Shown one piece after another: positions 33,152 to 41,058 of a DNA stretch of 41,419 nucleotides. The stretch comes from DATLED01 sp035525495. GTDB lineage: Bacteria > Actinomycetota > Acidimicrobiia > Acidimicrobiales > CADCTF01. Positions within the stretch are counted from its first letter, which is position 1, and each line of letters begins with the position of its first letter. Made by a program: the position numbers and the translations under genes. The notes beneath the pieces are model-generated. The model was not told where the DNA came from, searched no databases, and saw nothing but the letters and a program-made list of their open reading frames with translations. The stretch is taken from contig DATLED010000053.1 in assembly GCA_035525495.1 (NCBI GenBank), positions 1-41,419 on the forward strand. Reading direction: 5' to 3'.

Positions 33152-33182
33152 GACCCACGGTAGCGGCGGGCTGCCGTGGGTC
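33152..33182 (+). terminator. Strong hairpin overlapping the Crp-gene start codon
   Basis: GACCCACGG (33152-33160) and CCGTGGGTC (33174-33182) form a perfect 9-bp stem around a 13-nt loop, 8 nt after the repeat-peptide stop. There is no T tract. The right arm contains the GTG (33176) of the next gene, so the structure could end transcription, stabilise the peptide mRNA, or hide the start of the regulator. Confidence 0.6.
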
Positions 33183-33907
33183 GGGGCGGATCGGTCACGG
33201 AGGCGTCGTCTCCCCTCTCGGAGATCTCGGCCGCGTTGGCGGCCATTCCCGTCTTCGCTGATGCACCCGCCCACGTCCGGGACGAGATGATCGCCCTCGG
33301 TTCGCTCCGCGCCCACCAGAAGGGCGCCGTGCTGTTCCATCAGGGAGATGCGTCCCACCAGGTCTACGTCCTGGTGTCCGGACGCGTGGAGATGAGCTCG
33401 GTGTCGGCCGACGGCCGCCGCGCCCTCCACACCTCGATGCTGCCTCCCCGGCTCTTCGGCGAAGTCGAGGCCCTTGCCGCCGAGCGGCGGATCGCCGACG
33501 CCACGGTGCTCGCGCCGTCGCAGGTCTGGACCCTCGACGCGCCGGTCTTCCGCGACTTCGTCGAGACCGATCGCTCGGCGGCGAGCGCCGTGATCACCGC
33601 GCTCGCCCAGCAGGCGGTGTCGGTGGGCGCGCTCGTCGAGGACCTCCGCGGCCTCGACCTCCGTGGCCGGCTGGCCAAGCGGCTCATCTCGCTCGTCACA
33701 CCGAGCTTCGACCAGCTCCCGCCCGACGGCTCCACCATCCCGCCGCTCGTCACCCAGGCCGACCTCGCCAGCCTGGCCAACGGAAGCCGCGAGCAGGTCA
33801 CCCGCATCCTCGCCGACTGGCAACGTTCCGGCCTCGTCAGCCGCCAGGGACGCCGCGTGACCCTGGTCGACGTCGCCGGGCTGGCCCGACTCGCGGGCCT
33901 CCGCTGA
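33176..33907 (+). CDS. Crp/Fnr-family transcriptional regulator (second)
   Basis: 243 residues from GTG at 33176, the only plausible start in frame. The N-terminal cyclic-nucleotide-binding fold has FHQGDASHQVYVLVSGRVEM and LFGEVEALAAERR. The C-terminal winged helix-turn-helix is LVTQADLASLANGSREQVTRIL. It lies 32 nt after the repeat peptide, behind a hairpin covering its start, and a CRP-type palindrome is upstream of the peptide gene. It probably controls this operon, perhaps with the same ligand as the two nucleotide-binding domains of the protease (inference). Confidence 0.88.
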   Translation: MGRGGSVTEASSPLSEISAALAAIPVFADAPAHVRDEMIALGSLRAHQKGAVLFHQGDASHQVYVLVSGRVEMSSVSADGRRALHTSMLPPRLFGEVEALAAERRIADATVLAPSQVWTLDAPVFRDFVETDRSAASAVITALAQQAVSVGALVEDLRGLDLRGRLAKRLISLVTPSFDQLPPDGSTIPPLVTQADLASLANGSREQVTRILADWQRSGLVSRQGRRVTLVDVAGLARLAGLR

Positions 33908-33983
33908 CGAGCCGAGCCATACTGGGCGAACATGGTGATCGCCGGCGCGCGGTCGGTCGGTGTCGGGAGGTGACGAGGCGACC

Positions 33984-36728
33984 ATGACACCGAGGATGCG
34001 CGAAGCGGCCGACGTGGAGCTCGACCTCAACGTGCGCCGCGCCATCGAAGCGACCCGCGCCAGACCCGAGTCGGAATCGACCGCACAGCCCGTCCTCTAC
34101 CGACCGGGGATGCCCGCCGACCCGCGGAGTCTCACGATGCTCCAGCGCAGCGCCGGCAACGCCGCGGTGGCGACGCTGCTGCGTGAGCGCACCCCTCACC
34201 GAACTGCCACGCGACCACGTCCCCTGACGCTGCAACGGTTCGCGCCGAACCAACCGGCGCCCGCTCCCCCGACGACCGCGGCCGGGCCCACCGCCGAAAA
34301 CCAGAGTGGGGGCAGCGGCGCTGGCGGGGGAGGTCTCGTCGAGGAGTCGATCATGGTCGGCACCTCGGGCGGCGGCGCGGCCAAGCAAAAGGGCGAGGGT
34401 GGCGACGACGCACACGTCGCCGGGCCGCCTCCTGCAGCCGCGGCGAAGGCCGAGCGCGCGGCCATCCTCGCTGATGCCGCCGCGGCCAAGCGGCAGCTCG
34501 GCGCCGAGTTGGCGGCGTCGCAGGGCAAGCTCGGCTCCCAGGTGGGCGCGGCCAAGGCCACCGCCGTCGTGGCCCTCGGACAGGCGACGGCGATGTCCCA
34601 TGCCTTCTTCGCCACCAAGCACGCCGAGGTCGTAGCCGCCGCCTCGGCGGCCGAGCAGACGGCGACCACCCAGGTCAGCGTCATGACGGCCATGGCCCAG
34701 GCACAGGCGGCCGTCACCTACGCGCAGCTCAACGCCACAGCCGCCAGCATCTCCTCCGGCCTCCAGGGCAGGGTGTCGGGATTCGCCAACCAGATCGTCG
34801 GCGCGATCGGCGGCCTGTCCCTCCCCGACCTACCCGGCGTCTCCCAGCTCAAGTCGGCGGCCGCGGGGCTGGTGCGCCGGGCCGCCGGCGGCGTCACCGC
34901 CGGCATCGGGTTCGTCCAACGGCTGATCACCGGCGCGCTGCGCACCGGCATGGCCGCCGTGTCCAGCCTGATCGGCAAGGCGAGCAGCATCGTGATGTCC
35001 GTCATCGGCCGCGTCGCCGCCGCCATCCGCAACGCGGCCGCCAGGGTCACCGGCGTCCTCATGACGATCTCCAGCCGGATCAGCCAGGTCCTGGGGGCGT
35101 TCCTGCGCGGCGTCGTGTTCCCCGCCCTCGACCGCCTGCGCGCCGCCGCCTCCCGCCACCTCGTCGCCGGCCACAAGAAGGCCACCGCCGCGGTGAAGGT
35201 CAACACCAACTACCACCTGTCGATGCTCGACAAGGTGGCCCGCCTCGCGCCCCCGGGCGGCGCCAAGCAGGGCGGACCGGCCGGCGGCGGCGCCGGCGAC
35301 GACGCCGTGGCTTCGTTCCACTCGATCCGCAACAGCGCGAGGGAGAACAACAAGCTCGTCGTCGATCTCTTCGGTGGACGCCTCGGTGCCGTCGTCGCCT
35401 CCGTGGCCGACATGGCCCGCCGCGGCGCCAGCGAGATCGGCCACCGGATATCGGGCGCCGTCACCCAGATCGTGTCGACCGTCGTGGGCAAGGTGCAGGA
35501 GGCGCTGCAACCCGTCCGGGCCATCGCCACCGCCATCGCCGGCTACGTCGGCTCGATCGTGTCGTCGGTGCGAGCGGCGCTGGCGGGCGCGGTCGAGTGG
35601 CTGCGGGGCGCGGCCACCGCGCCGATCGAGCACCTCGTCTCGTTCGGGTCGAGCGCCGTCGGCCTCGCCAAGAACTTCCTCGGCTCGCTGCTGCGCAACG
35701 TGCTCAGCGGCAACTTCACGCTGCCCGGTCTCGGCCTCGGCGAGTTCCGTCCCCCCACCAACGCAGCGGGCCCGGTGCCGACGGACGCGGTCACGAACAG
35801 CCTCGGCTCGTCGTCGAGCAGCGTGCTCGGGATCATCGGGACCGTCCTCGCCGTCATCGCCGGGATCATCCTTTTGCCCGTGCTCCTGGCGACAGCGCTC
35901 GGCCTCGTGCTCCTCGCCCTCGCCTCGCTCATCGTCCTGGGTCCCCTGGCCCTCCTCGCGCTCGTGCTCTACGGCGCCTACCGACTCGTGAAGTGGATCT
36001 TCACCCCGTCGAAGCTGACGGTGACCCACGAGACGAGCCTGAACGCGCCCAGCGGCGCACCCAAGACGCGCGTCGAGGTCGCGGTCGGAGAGAAGGTCCG
36101 CTTCGACGCCAACAAGAAGGGCAAGTGGGGCGCGAGCGACGGTTCGCCGAAGTCCGGTGCGACCGACTCCGCGTTCCGCTGGACGGCCCCAGATCGCGAG
36201 GCCACGCCGACGATCAGCATCGACGTGTCCGGCTCGGGCAAGGAGGACATCGCCTTCAAGGTGGTCGAGCCGAAGACCGTCAGCGCCAAGCGGGAGAAGG
36301 TGCTCGACGCGCCGAAGGGGCAGCAGGGCGCCGGCATGATCGTCGACTTCACCTACGGGCCGACCAACGTGTCGTTCGGCCGGGTCTCGGCCCGAGAGGT
36401 CGCCGGACCGGCGAGCGAGCGCGACGGCTACTACGCCACCGATGGGGAGAAGCACTTCCACCAACCCAAGTCGTCGGACTTCTTCCAGATCGGCGAGGAC
36501 AACCATCCGGCCAACGGCGTCAAGGACCAGGCGTCGCAGTTCGGCTCGACGCCGCCGTGGTCGAAGGGCCGCTTCGTCTGGTACATCCCGAACCGCTTCC
36601 TCGTCGCCGGCGAGGACGGCGACGGCAAGCAGTTCGCCAAGGTCGAACAGGAGTTCCTGATGGCCGACGAAACCGGCAAGACGACCATCAACAAGGCCGG
36701 AGCCACCGTCACCCGCGCGCCGCAGTAG
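33984..36728 (+). CDS. Large amphipathic/membrane protein with LQRSAGNAAV motif (injection-system-associated-like)
   Basis: 914 residues from ATG at 33984 (GAGG 5 nt upstream; a GTG at 33960 is in frame). Residues 1-90 are polar with LQRSAGNAAVATLL (53-66) and LTLQRFAP (81-88). Motifs of this kind occur near the N-terminus of DUF4157/eCIS-associated proteins as I remember them. A Pro/Gly-rich linker follows to about 150, then long Ala/Gly/Val/Ser-rich amphipathic helices (about 155-600), a strongly hydrophobic block (about 614-676), and a C-terminal part of about 238 residues with beta-rich segments (VEVAVGEKVRFDANKKGKW, VSFGRVSAREVAGP, GRFVWYIPNRF). A toxin-like, pore- or tape-like effector is possible. 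No sheath, tube or baseplate gene is in the window. Confidence 0.85.
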   Translation: MTPRMREAADVELDLNVRRAIEATRARPESESTAQPVLYRPGMPADPRSLTMLQRSAGNAAVATLLRERTPHRTATRPRPLTLQRFAPNQPAPAPPTTAAGPTAENQSGGSGAGGGGLVEESIMVGTSGGGAAKQKGEGGDDAHVAGPPPAAAAKAERAAILADAAAAKRQLGAELAASQGKLGSQVGAAKATAVVALGQATAMSHAFFATKHAEVVAAASAAEQTATTQVSVMTAMAQAQAAVTYAQLNATAASISSGLQGRVSGFANQIVGAIGGLSLPDLPGVSQLKSAAAGLVRRAAGGVTAGIGFVQRLITGALRTGMAAVSSLIGKASSIVMSVIGRVAAAIRNAAARVTGVLMTISSRISQVLGAFLRGVVFPALDRLRAAASRHLVAGHKKATAAVKVNTNYHLSMLDKVARLAPPGGAKQGGPAGGGAGDDAVASFHSIRNSARENNKLVVDLFGGRLGAVVASVADMARRGASEIGHRISGAVTQIVSTVVGKVQEALQPVRAIATAIAGYVGSIVSSVRAALAGAVEWLRGAATAPIEHLVSFGSSAVGLAKNFLGSLLRNVLSGNFTLPGLGLGEFRPPTNAAGPVPTDAVTNSLGSSSSSVLGIIGTVLAVIAGIILLPVLLATALGLVLLALASLIVLGPLALLALVLYGAYRLVKWIFTPSKLTVTHETSLNAPSGAPKTRVEVAVGEKVRFDANKKGKWGASDGSPKSGATDSAFRWTAPDREATPTISIDVSGSGKEDIAFKVVEPKTVSAKREKVLDAPKGQQGAGMIVDFTYGPTNVSFGRVSAREVAGPASERDGYYATDGEKHFHQPKSSDFFQIGEDNHPANGVKDQASQFGSTPPWSKGRFVWYIPNRFLVAGEDGDGKQFAKVEQEFLMADETGKTTINKAGATVTRAPQ

Positions 36729-36748
36729 CCGGCTGCAACCGCCCGCAC

Positions 36749-36763
36749 ACCGGATGATCCGGT
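36749..36763. promoter_or_regulatory. Perfect palindrome just before the LuxR start
   Basis: ACCGGAT-G-ATCCGGT has perfect 7-bp arms and ends one base before the GTG at 36765. It could be an operator or a hairpin that hides the ribosome-binding region. The rest of the 36-bp gap shows nothing. Confidence 0.5.
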
Positions 36764-36764
36764 C

Positions 36765-38408
36765 GTGACCGCAACGGCAGGCGATCCCCTCGCTGAGGGC
36801 CACGCGGCGCTCCGCCAGGGCGACACCGCCGCTGCCAGGAGAGCCTTCGCCGCAGCGGAAGACCCGACTGGGGCGCGCGTCGTCGAGGGGCTCGCCCGCG
36901 CCGCCTACATCGACCTCGACTTCGACGCCGCCATCGCCGAGTGGGAGCAGGCCTACGCCGCCTACCGCCGCGCCGGCGATGCGGTCGGCGCCAGTCGGTG
37001 TGCCCGCACGCTCGCCTACATGAGCGGTTCCATCCGCGGCGACGGCGCGGTGATGAGCGGCTGGTTGTCACGGGCGACAACGCTCCTCGAGGACGTGCCC
37101 GACACCGCCGAGCGCGGGTGGGTCGCGCTCAACCGCGGCATGTTCGCCGGTGATCGGAACGAGCGCGACGCGCTGTTCGGCGACGCGCTCCACGCCGGCC
37201 GCCGCTTCGGCGACGACGATCTCAGCTTCGTCGCCCTCGCCTACCGTGGCGCGAACCTCGTCCACGCCGACCGCGTCGCCGAGGGGATGGCGCTGCTCGA
37301 CGAGGCGTGCGCGGCGGTTGCCGGTCACGACGTCGACGACTTCTGCGCGCTGCAGGAGATCTTCTGCCAGCTCTTCTCCGCCTGTGAGTACGCTCACGAC
37401 GTCGCCCGCGCCGACCAGTGGATCCGGATCGGCGAGTCCATCGCCGCTCGGCGTCGCCTGCCCGCGGTGTCGGCGTTCTGCCGGACCCACTACGGAGGGC
37501 TGCTCACGGACGCCGGCCGGTGGCCCGAGGCCGACGAAGCCCTCACCGAGGCCGTGCGGCTCTGGGGACTCGGACACCGCTCGATGCAGATCGGCGCGCG
37601 AGTCCGTCTGGCCGACCTCCGCATCCGCCAGGGACAGCTCGAGGAGGCTGAGGCCGTCCTCGCCGGGATCGACGGTGAGGGCGAGGCCGCCCGTCCGATC
37701 GCCGCCATCCACCTCGCCCGCGGTGACACCCCACGGGCGCGCGACATCCTCGAACGAGCGCTCGCGGCAGTACCGGGGTCGAGTTCGTCCATCGCACCAC
37801 TGCTCTCCCTGCTCGTCGACGTCCACCTCGCGGAGGGCGAGCACGACGAGGCGGGGGCCAGCGCCCGAAGACTCGTCGAGTGCGGCCGCACCCATGGCAG
37901 CGACTTCGTCCTCGCGCTGGCCGCCCGAGCGAACGGAAAGGTGTGCCTCGCCACCTCCGTCGGCGATCCGGGTGCTTGCCTCCGCGAGGCGCTCGCCGCC
38001 TTCGGACGGGCGCGAATGCCCATCGAGTCCGCGCGCGTCCGGCTCGCATTGGCAGAGGCGCTCCGGGATACGCAACCCGCGCTCGCCACCACGGAGGCGC
38101 GGACGGCGATGGACGAGTTCCTCCGCCTCGACGCCGGACGCGACGTCGACGCAGCCGCGGCCGTCCTTCGCTCGCTCGGTGTGCGGGCGGCGGCCGCGCC
38201 GAGCACGGCCGGGGGGCTCACACGGCGCGAATCCGAGGTCCTCGAGCTCCTCGCCCGGGGGCTGTCGAACCCCGAGATCTCCGACCGCCTCTACATCAGC
38301 CGCAAGACCGTCGAACACCACGTGGGCAACGTCCTCTCCAAGCTCGGGCTGCGTACCAGGGGCGAGGCGGCGGCCCACGTGCGGCGGTCGAATGCGGGAG
38401 GCGAATAG
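36765..38408 (+). CDS. LuxR-family regulator with TPR-like repeats
   Basis: 547 residues from GTG at 36765. Residues about 5-440 are helical repeats of TPR type (AALRQGDTAAARRAF, WPEADEALTEAV, GQLEEAEAVLAG). The C-terminal LuxR helix-turn-helix (about 482-540) reads LTRRESEVLELLARGLSNPEISDRLYISRKTVEHHVGNVLSKL in two contiguous parts. There is no receiver or AAA domain, so the signal is probably protein binding to the TPR region. It is 36 bp after the large amphipathic protein gene and may regulate it. Confidence 0.9.
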   Translation: MTATAGDPLAEGHAALRQGDTAAARRAFAAAEDPTGARVVEGLARAAYIDLDFDAAIAEWEQAYAAYRRAGDAVGASRCARTLAYMSGSIRGDGAVMSGWLSRATTLLEDVPDTAERGWVALNRGMFAGDRNERDALFGDALHAGRRFGDDDLSFVALAYRGANLVHADRVAEGMALLDEACAAVAGHDVDDFCALQEIFCQLFSACEYAHDVARADQWIRIGESIAARRRLPAVSAFCRTHYGGLLTDAGRWPEADEALTEAVRLWGLGHRSMQIGARVRLADLRIRQGQLEEAEAVLAGIDGEGEAARPIAAIHLARGDTPRARDILERALAAVPGSSSSIAPLLSLLVDVHLAEGEHDEAGASARRLVECGRTHGSDFVLALAARANGKVCLATSVGDPGACLREALAAFGRARMPIESARVRLALAEALRDTQPALATTEARTAMDEFLRLDAGRDVDAAAAVLRSLGVRAAAAPSTAGGLTRRESEVLELLARGLSNPEISDRLYISRKTVEHHVGNVLSKLGLRTRGEAAAHVRRSNAGGE

Positions 38409-38457
38409 GGGACCTCCCCGATGCGCGAATCCGGCACCTGGGCGCACCGTGAGCCGC

Positions 38458-39678
38458 ATGACCAACGAGAACGAATACGACGCCATCGTCGTCGGCGCCC
38501 GCTGCGCCGGCTCCCCCACCGCCATGCTGCTGGCCCGCCAGGGGCGCCGGACACTGCTCGTCGACCGGGCGACGTTCCCGAGCGACACCGTGTCCACGCA
38601 CTTCATCCACGCCAAGGGCGTCGCCGCCCTGCGCCGCTGGGGCGTGCTCGACCACGTCATCGCCAGCGGCTGCCCGGCCGTCGACCACTACTCGATGGAC
38701 TTCGGACCCGTCACCATCGCGGGCACGCCGCGCCCTGCCGAGGACGGCGGCGTTCTCGGCTATTGCCCGCGGCGCACGGTGCTCGACAAGATCCTCGTGG
38801 ACGCGGCCGTCGAGGCCGGCGCCGAGGTGCGAGAGGGCTTCGCCGTCGACCAGATCGTCGTCGAGGATGGACGGGTCGTCGGCGTCCGTGGTCACGGCGC
38901 GGACGGCATCCACGTCGAGGAGCGGGCCGCGATCGTCGTGGGCGCCGATGGCCGCAACTCCCGGGTGGCGAAGGCCGTCGACCCGCCGCGCTACAACGAG
39001 AAGCCGATGCTGCAGTGGTCGTACTACACCTACTTCCGCGATCTGCCGGTGAGCGGCATGGAGATCGTCGTGCGTCCCGACCGTGGCTGGGCCGCCTTGC
39101 CCACCAACGACGGCCTCACGCTCGTGGTCGTCGGCTGGCCGATGGCAGAGTCGTCGGCCTACAAGTCCGACGTCGAGGCCAACTTCTTCAAGACCCTGGA
39201 GCTGGCGCCCGAGTTCGCGGCTCGCGTCGCCGCTGCCACTCGGGTCGAGCGCTTCACCGGGACCGCCTGTGACAACTTCTTCCGCCAGCCCTACGGACCG
39301 GGCTGGGCCCTCGTCGGCGACGCCGGGTACACCAAGGATCCGATCACCGCCCAGGGCATCACCGACGCCTTCCGCGACGCCGAGCTGTGCGCTGTTGCGA
39401 TCGGTGCGTGGCTCGACGGCCGTGCGTCGTTCGACGATGCCCTGTCGACCTACCAGTCGACCAGGGACGCGGCCGTCGGTCCGATCTACGAGTTCACCGC
39501 TCAGTTGGCATCGCTGGCGCCGCCCCCCGCCGAGCTCCAGCAATTGCTTGGTGCCGCGTACGGCAACACCGAAGCGATGGCCGACTTCGTCAGCCTCACG
39601 ACCGGCACCGTGTCACCCGTCGACTTCTTCGACCCAGGCAACATCGGCCGGATCATGGGGGCCGCCGTCGGCGCCTGA
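38458..39678 (+). CDS. FAD-dependent oxidoreductase (geranylgeranyl reductase/monooxygenase-like)
   Basis: 406 residues from ATG at 38458 (an in-frame GTG at 38449 is possible). The N-terminal dinucleotide fold has VVGARCAGSPTAMLLARQG, the Arg-containing variant GxRxAG seen in geranylgeranyl-reductase-like flavoproteins. A second FAD site is GDAGYTKDPITAQGITDA near the C-terminus, and VVGADGRNSRVAK lies between. The substrate is unknown; hydroxylation or double-bond reduction of a lipid or aromatic compound is plausible. It stands alone between the LuxR gene and a convergent gene. Confidence 0.88.
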   Translation: MTNENEYDAIVVGARCAGSPTAMLLARQGRRTLLVDRATFPSDTVSTHFIHAKGVAALRRWGVLDHVIASGCPAVDHYSMDFGPVTIAGTPRPAEDGGVLGYCPRRTVLDKILVDAAVEAGAEVREGFAVDQIVVEDGRVVGVRGHGADGIHVEERAAIVVGADGRNSRVAKAVDPPRYNEKPMLQWSYYTYFRDLPVSGMEIVVRPDRGWAALPTNDGLTLVVVGWPMAESSAYKSDVEANFFKTLELAPEFAARVAAATRVERFTGTACDNFFRQPYGPGWALVGDAGYTKDPITAQGITDAFRDAELCAVAIGAWLDGRASFDDALSTYQSTRDAAVGPIYEFTAQLASLAPPPAELQQLLGAAYGNTEAMADFVSLTTGTVSPVDFFDPGNIGRIMGAAVGA

Positions 39679-39708
39679 CACGAGGATGCACGCGACTGAC
39701 CATGCCGC

Positions 39709-40305
39709 CTATTCGTCGACGAGCAGCTCCGATGCGAACGCCAGCGCCGACCCGAGAAAGCGGTACGCGTACTCCTGGGCGAGCGGACGGGTCTCGCAGA
39801 ACACGATGGGCACGTTCGGGTAACGCACCTGGGCGTCCGCCAGCATCTCGGCGACCATCGACGGCCGGACGTGGCGCAACCGGAAGACGTCTGCCCACCG
39901 ATCCTCGACCACGATCGCCGCCCTCGCGACCGCGGCGAGCTCGCCCAGACGCAGCAGGAGGCTGCCGTCGACGACGTTGCCCGCGAGCTCTTGCAGCTTC
40001 TTTCGTTCCACGACGCCGACGACCGCGCCGTCGAGCTCGACGGCGTAGTCACCGACCGGCAACGACCGCTTCGTCAACACGGCCTGCTGCTGCTCGAACT
40101 TCCAGGCGTAGCGCTCGCGGGTATCGACGATGATGTCGAGCACGCCTCCGGCACTGCGCCGCGTCGGGAGGTGCAGCCCCGGGCGGGTCTTTCGGGTCGT
40201 CGACGCCGTCTGCCAGAAGATGCCCTCCCGCCCGCCCGGCAGTGACGTGATCACGAACTGTGAGCGGCTCTCTCGCACCCGGTCGAGGACGAGGTCAACG
40301 GCCAC
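39709..40305 (-). CDS. ERCC4-domain nuclease, C-terminal part of a frameshifted gene
   Basis: 198 residues if read from GTG at 40305. The nuclease motif begins IIVDTRERYAW and contains VVERKKLQELAGNVVDG, the ERK-centred ERCC4/XPF-type active site, then VEDRWADVFRLRHVRP and VPIVFCETRPLAQEYAYRFL. Related actinobacterial proteins, as I remember them, have about 70 more residues before this part, and these are found in the overlapping frame upstream (to 40514). The chain in this frame reads VRTCVRRGVAVDLVLDR back to about 40329, where the other frame stops matching. Probably a broken gene or a sequencing/assembly error. Confidence 0.8.
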   Translation of the reverse strand: MAVDLVLDRVRESRSQFVITSLPGGREGIFWQTASTTRKTRPGLHLPTRRSAGGVLDIIVDTRERYAWKFEQQQAVLTKRSLPVGDYAVELDGAVVGVVERKKLQELAGNVVDGSLLLRLGELAAVARAAIVVEDRWADVFRLRHVRPSMVAEMLADAQVRYPNVPIVFCETRPLAQEYAYRFLGSALAFASELLVDE

Positions 40306-40514
40306 GCCCCGACGGACGCAGGTCCGGACGCGACCTCCTCGATCACTTCGGCGTCGTCCGGCCACTCGGCCCGATGGCAGTGGACCTTCGCCGTCCGGGG
40401 CCACGTGTCCTTGGCCTTCAACACGAGCGGACGGGTCCCGACCGGCACCCACAGCAGGAACGGGAGGCTCGAGTCCACATCGGGATTCCGCGCGATCCGG
40501 AAGGTCGGCACCAC
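40251..40514 (-). CDS. N-terminal part of the frameshifted ERCC4-type nuclease gene
   Basis: 87 residues from GTG at 40514 (or GTG at 40511). The start VPTFRIARNPDVDSSLPFLLW and KDTWPRTAKVHCHRAEWPDDAEVIEEV are the expected beginning of the ERCC4-type protein. After that Val the frame becomes Pro/Ser-rich nonsense until a stop at 40251. The matching continuation lies in the next frame from about 40329. Adding one base there would give a single 268-residue protein spanning 39709-40514. Confidence 0.65.
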   Translation of the reverse strand: MVPTFRIARNPDVDSSLPFLLWVPVGTRPLVLKAKDTWPRTAKVHCHRAEWPDDAEVIEEVASGPASVGAWPLTSSSTGCERAAHSS

Positions 40515-40545
40515 CGTCCGATGCTAGAGACGCGACGCCCCCTGG

Positions 40546-40567
40546 CGGTGGCTCCGCGGAGCCGCCG
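40546..40567 (-). terminator. Hairpin after the small unknown gene
   Basis: The 14-bp palindrome GGCTCCGCGGAGCC (40550-40563) is extended by one T-G and three G-C pairs on each side. It lies just 3' of the stop of the small minus-strand gene (40569). No T tract; a factor-dependent or GC-only terminator. Confidence 0.6.
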
Positions 40568-40568
40568 G

Positions 40569-40958
40569 TCAGACGAGTGCCATCGGCTCCTCGCGCTCGG
40601 CGGCCCACGCCAGCTCCTGCAGCACCCGCTGGCAGGCCGCACTGTCGGCGGCCTCGGGGTCCTGGAGCGACGTGAGCCCGACCGGGCTCTGCTCGTAGAG
40701 GGCGGCGAACCACGCGTAGGTGACGGCGTCCATCGTCGGCTGGCTCGCATGGCCGAGCGGGTCGCGGAACAGCTCCGACTGCCGCGTCGCGCCCGGAACC
40801 TCGCCGGCCACGACGGCCGATCGGAGGCGCAGCACGGCGAGCATGATCGCGGAGGTCGCGGCGTCGCCCCACGAGTGCTGCACCATCACCTGCACGCCCG
40901 GGTTGTGCTCGACCGCGAGGTCGGCGAAGAGGTCGATCGCCGGCTCGGGGACGATCAC
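40569..40958 (-). CDS. Hypothetical protein
   Basis: 129 residues from GTG at 40958. I do not recognise the family. The sequence is soluble and helical (FADLAVEHNPGVQVMVQHSWG, MDAVTYAWFAALYEQSP, CQRVLQELAWAAEREEP), with no metal, membrane or nucleotide motif. The frame stays open to 41069, overlapping the divergent synthetase start, but that upstream part is Arg/Ser-rich and not protein-like. The start is therefore uncertain. A good hairpin follows the stop. Confidence 0.6.
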   Translation of the reverse strand: MIVPEPAIDLFADLAVEHNPGVQVMVQHSWGDAATSAIMLAVLRLRSAVVAGEVPGATRQSELFRDPLGHASQPTMDAVTYAWFAALYEQSPVGLTSLQDPEAADSAACQRVLQELAWAAEREEPMALV

Positions 40959-41058
40959 GTTCGACGACAGCGGACGGCATCGACGCTCGTCATGTGATCC
41001 CCCAAGATCGATCGGCGAACGACACCTCTCGCCGGGCCGAACTCTACGCTCGGACGTC

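Noticed and set aside
33152..33182. Hairpin as part of a tRNA or other structured RNA gene
   Set aside because: Only one stem is present, with no anticodon, T-loop or other arms.
33984..36728. A complete contractile injection system locus
   Set aside because: No sheath, tube, baseplate, spike or AAA-ATPase gene is seen in the window.
34830..36803. Long minus-strand open frame (657 codons) opposite the large amphipathic protein
   Set aside because: Composition is Arg/Gly/Asp-rich shadow of a GC-rich gene; the plus frame has clear membrane and domain patterns.
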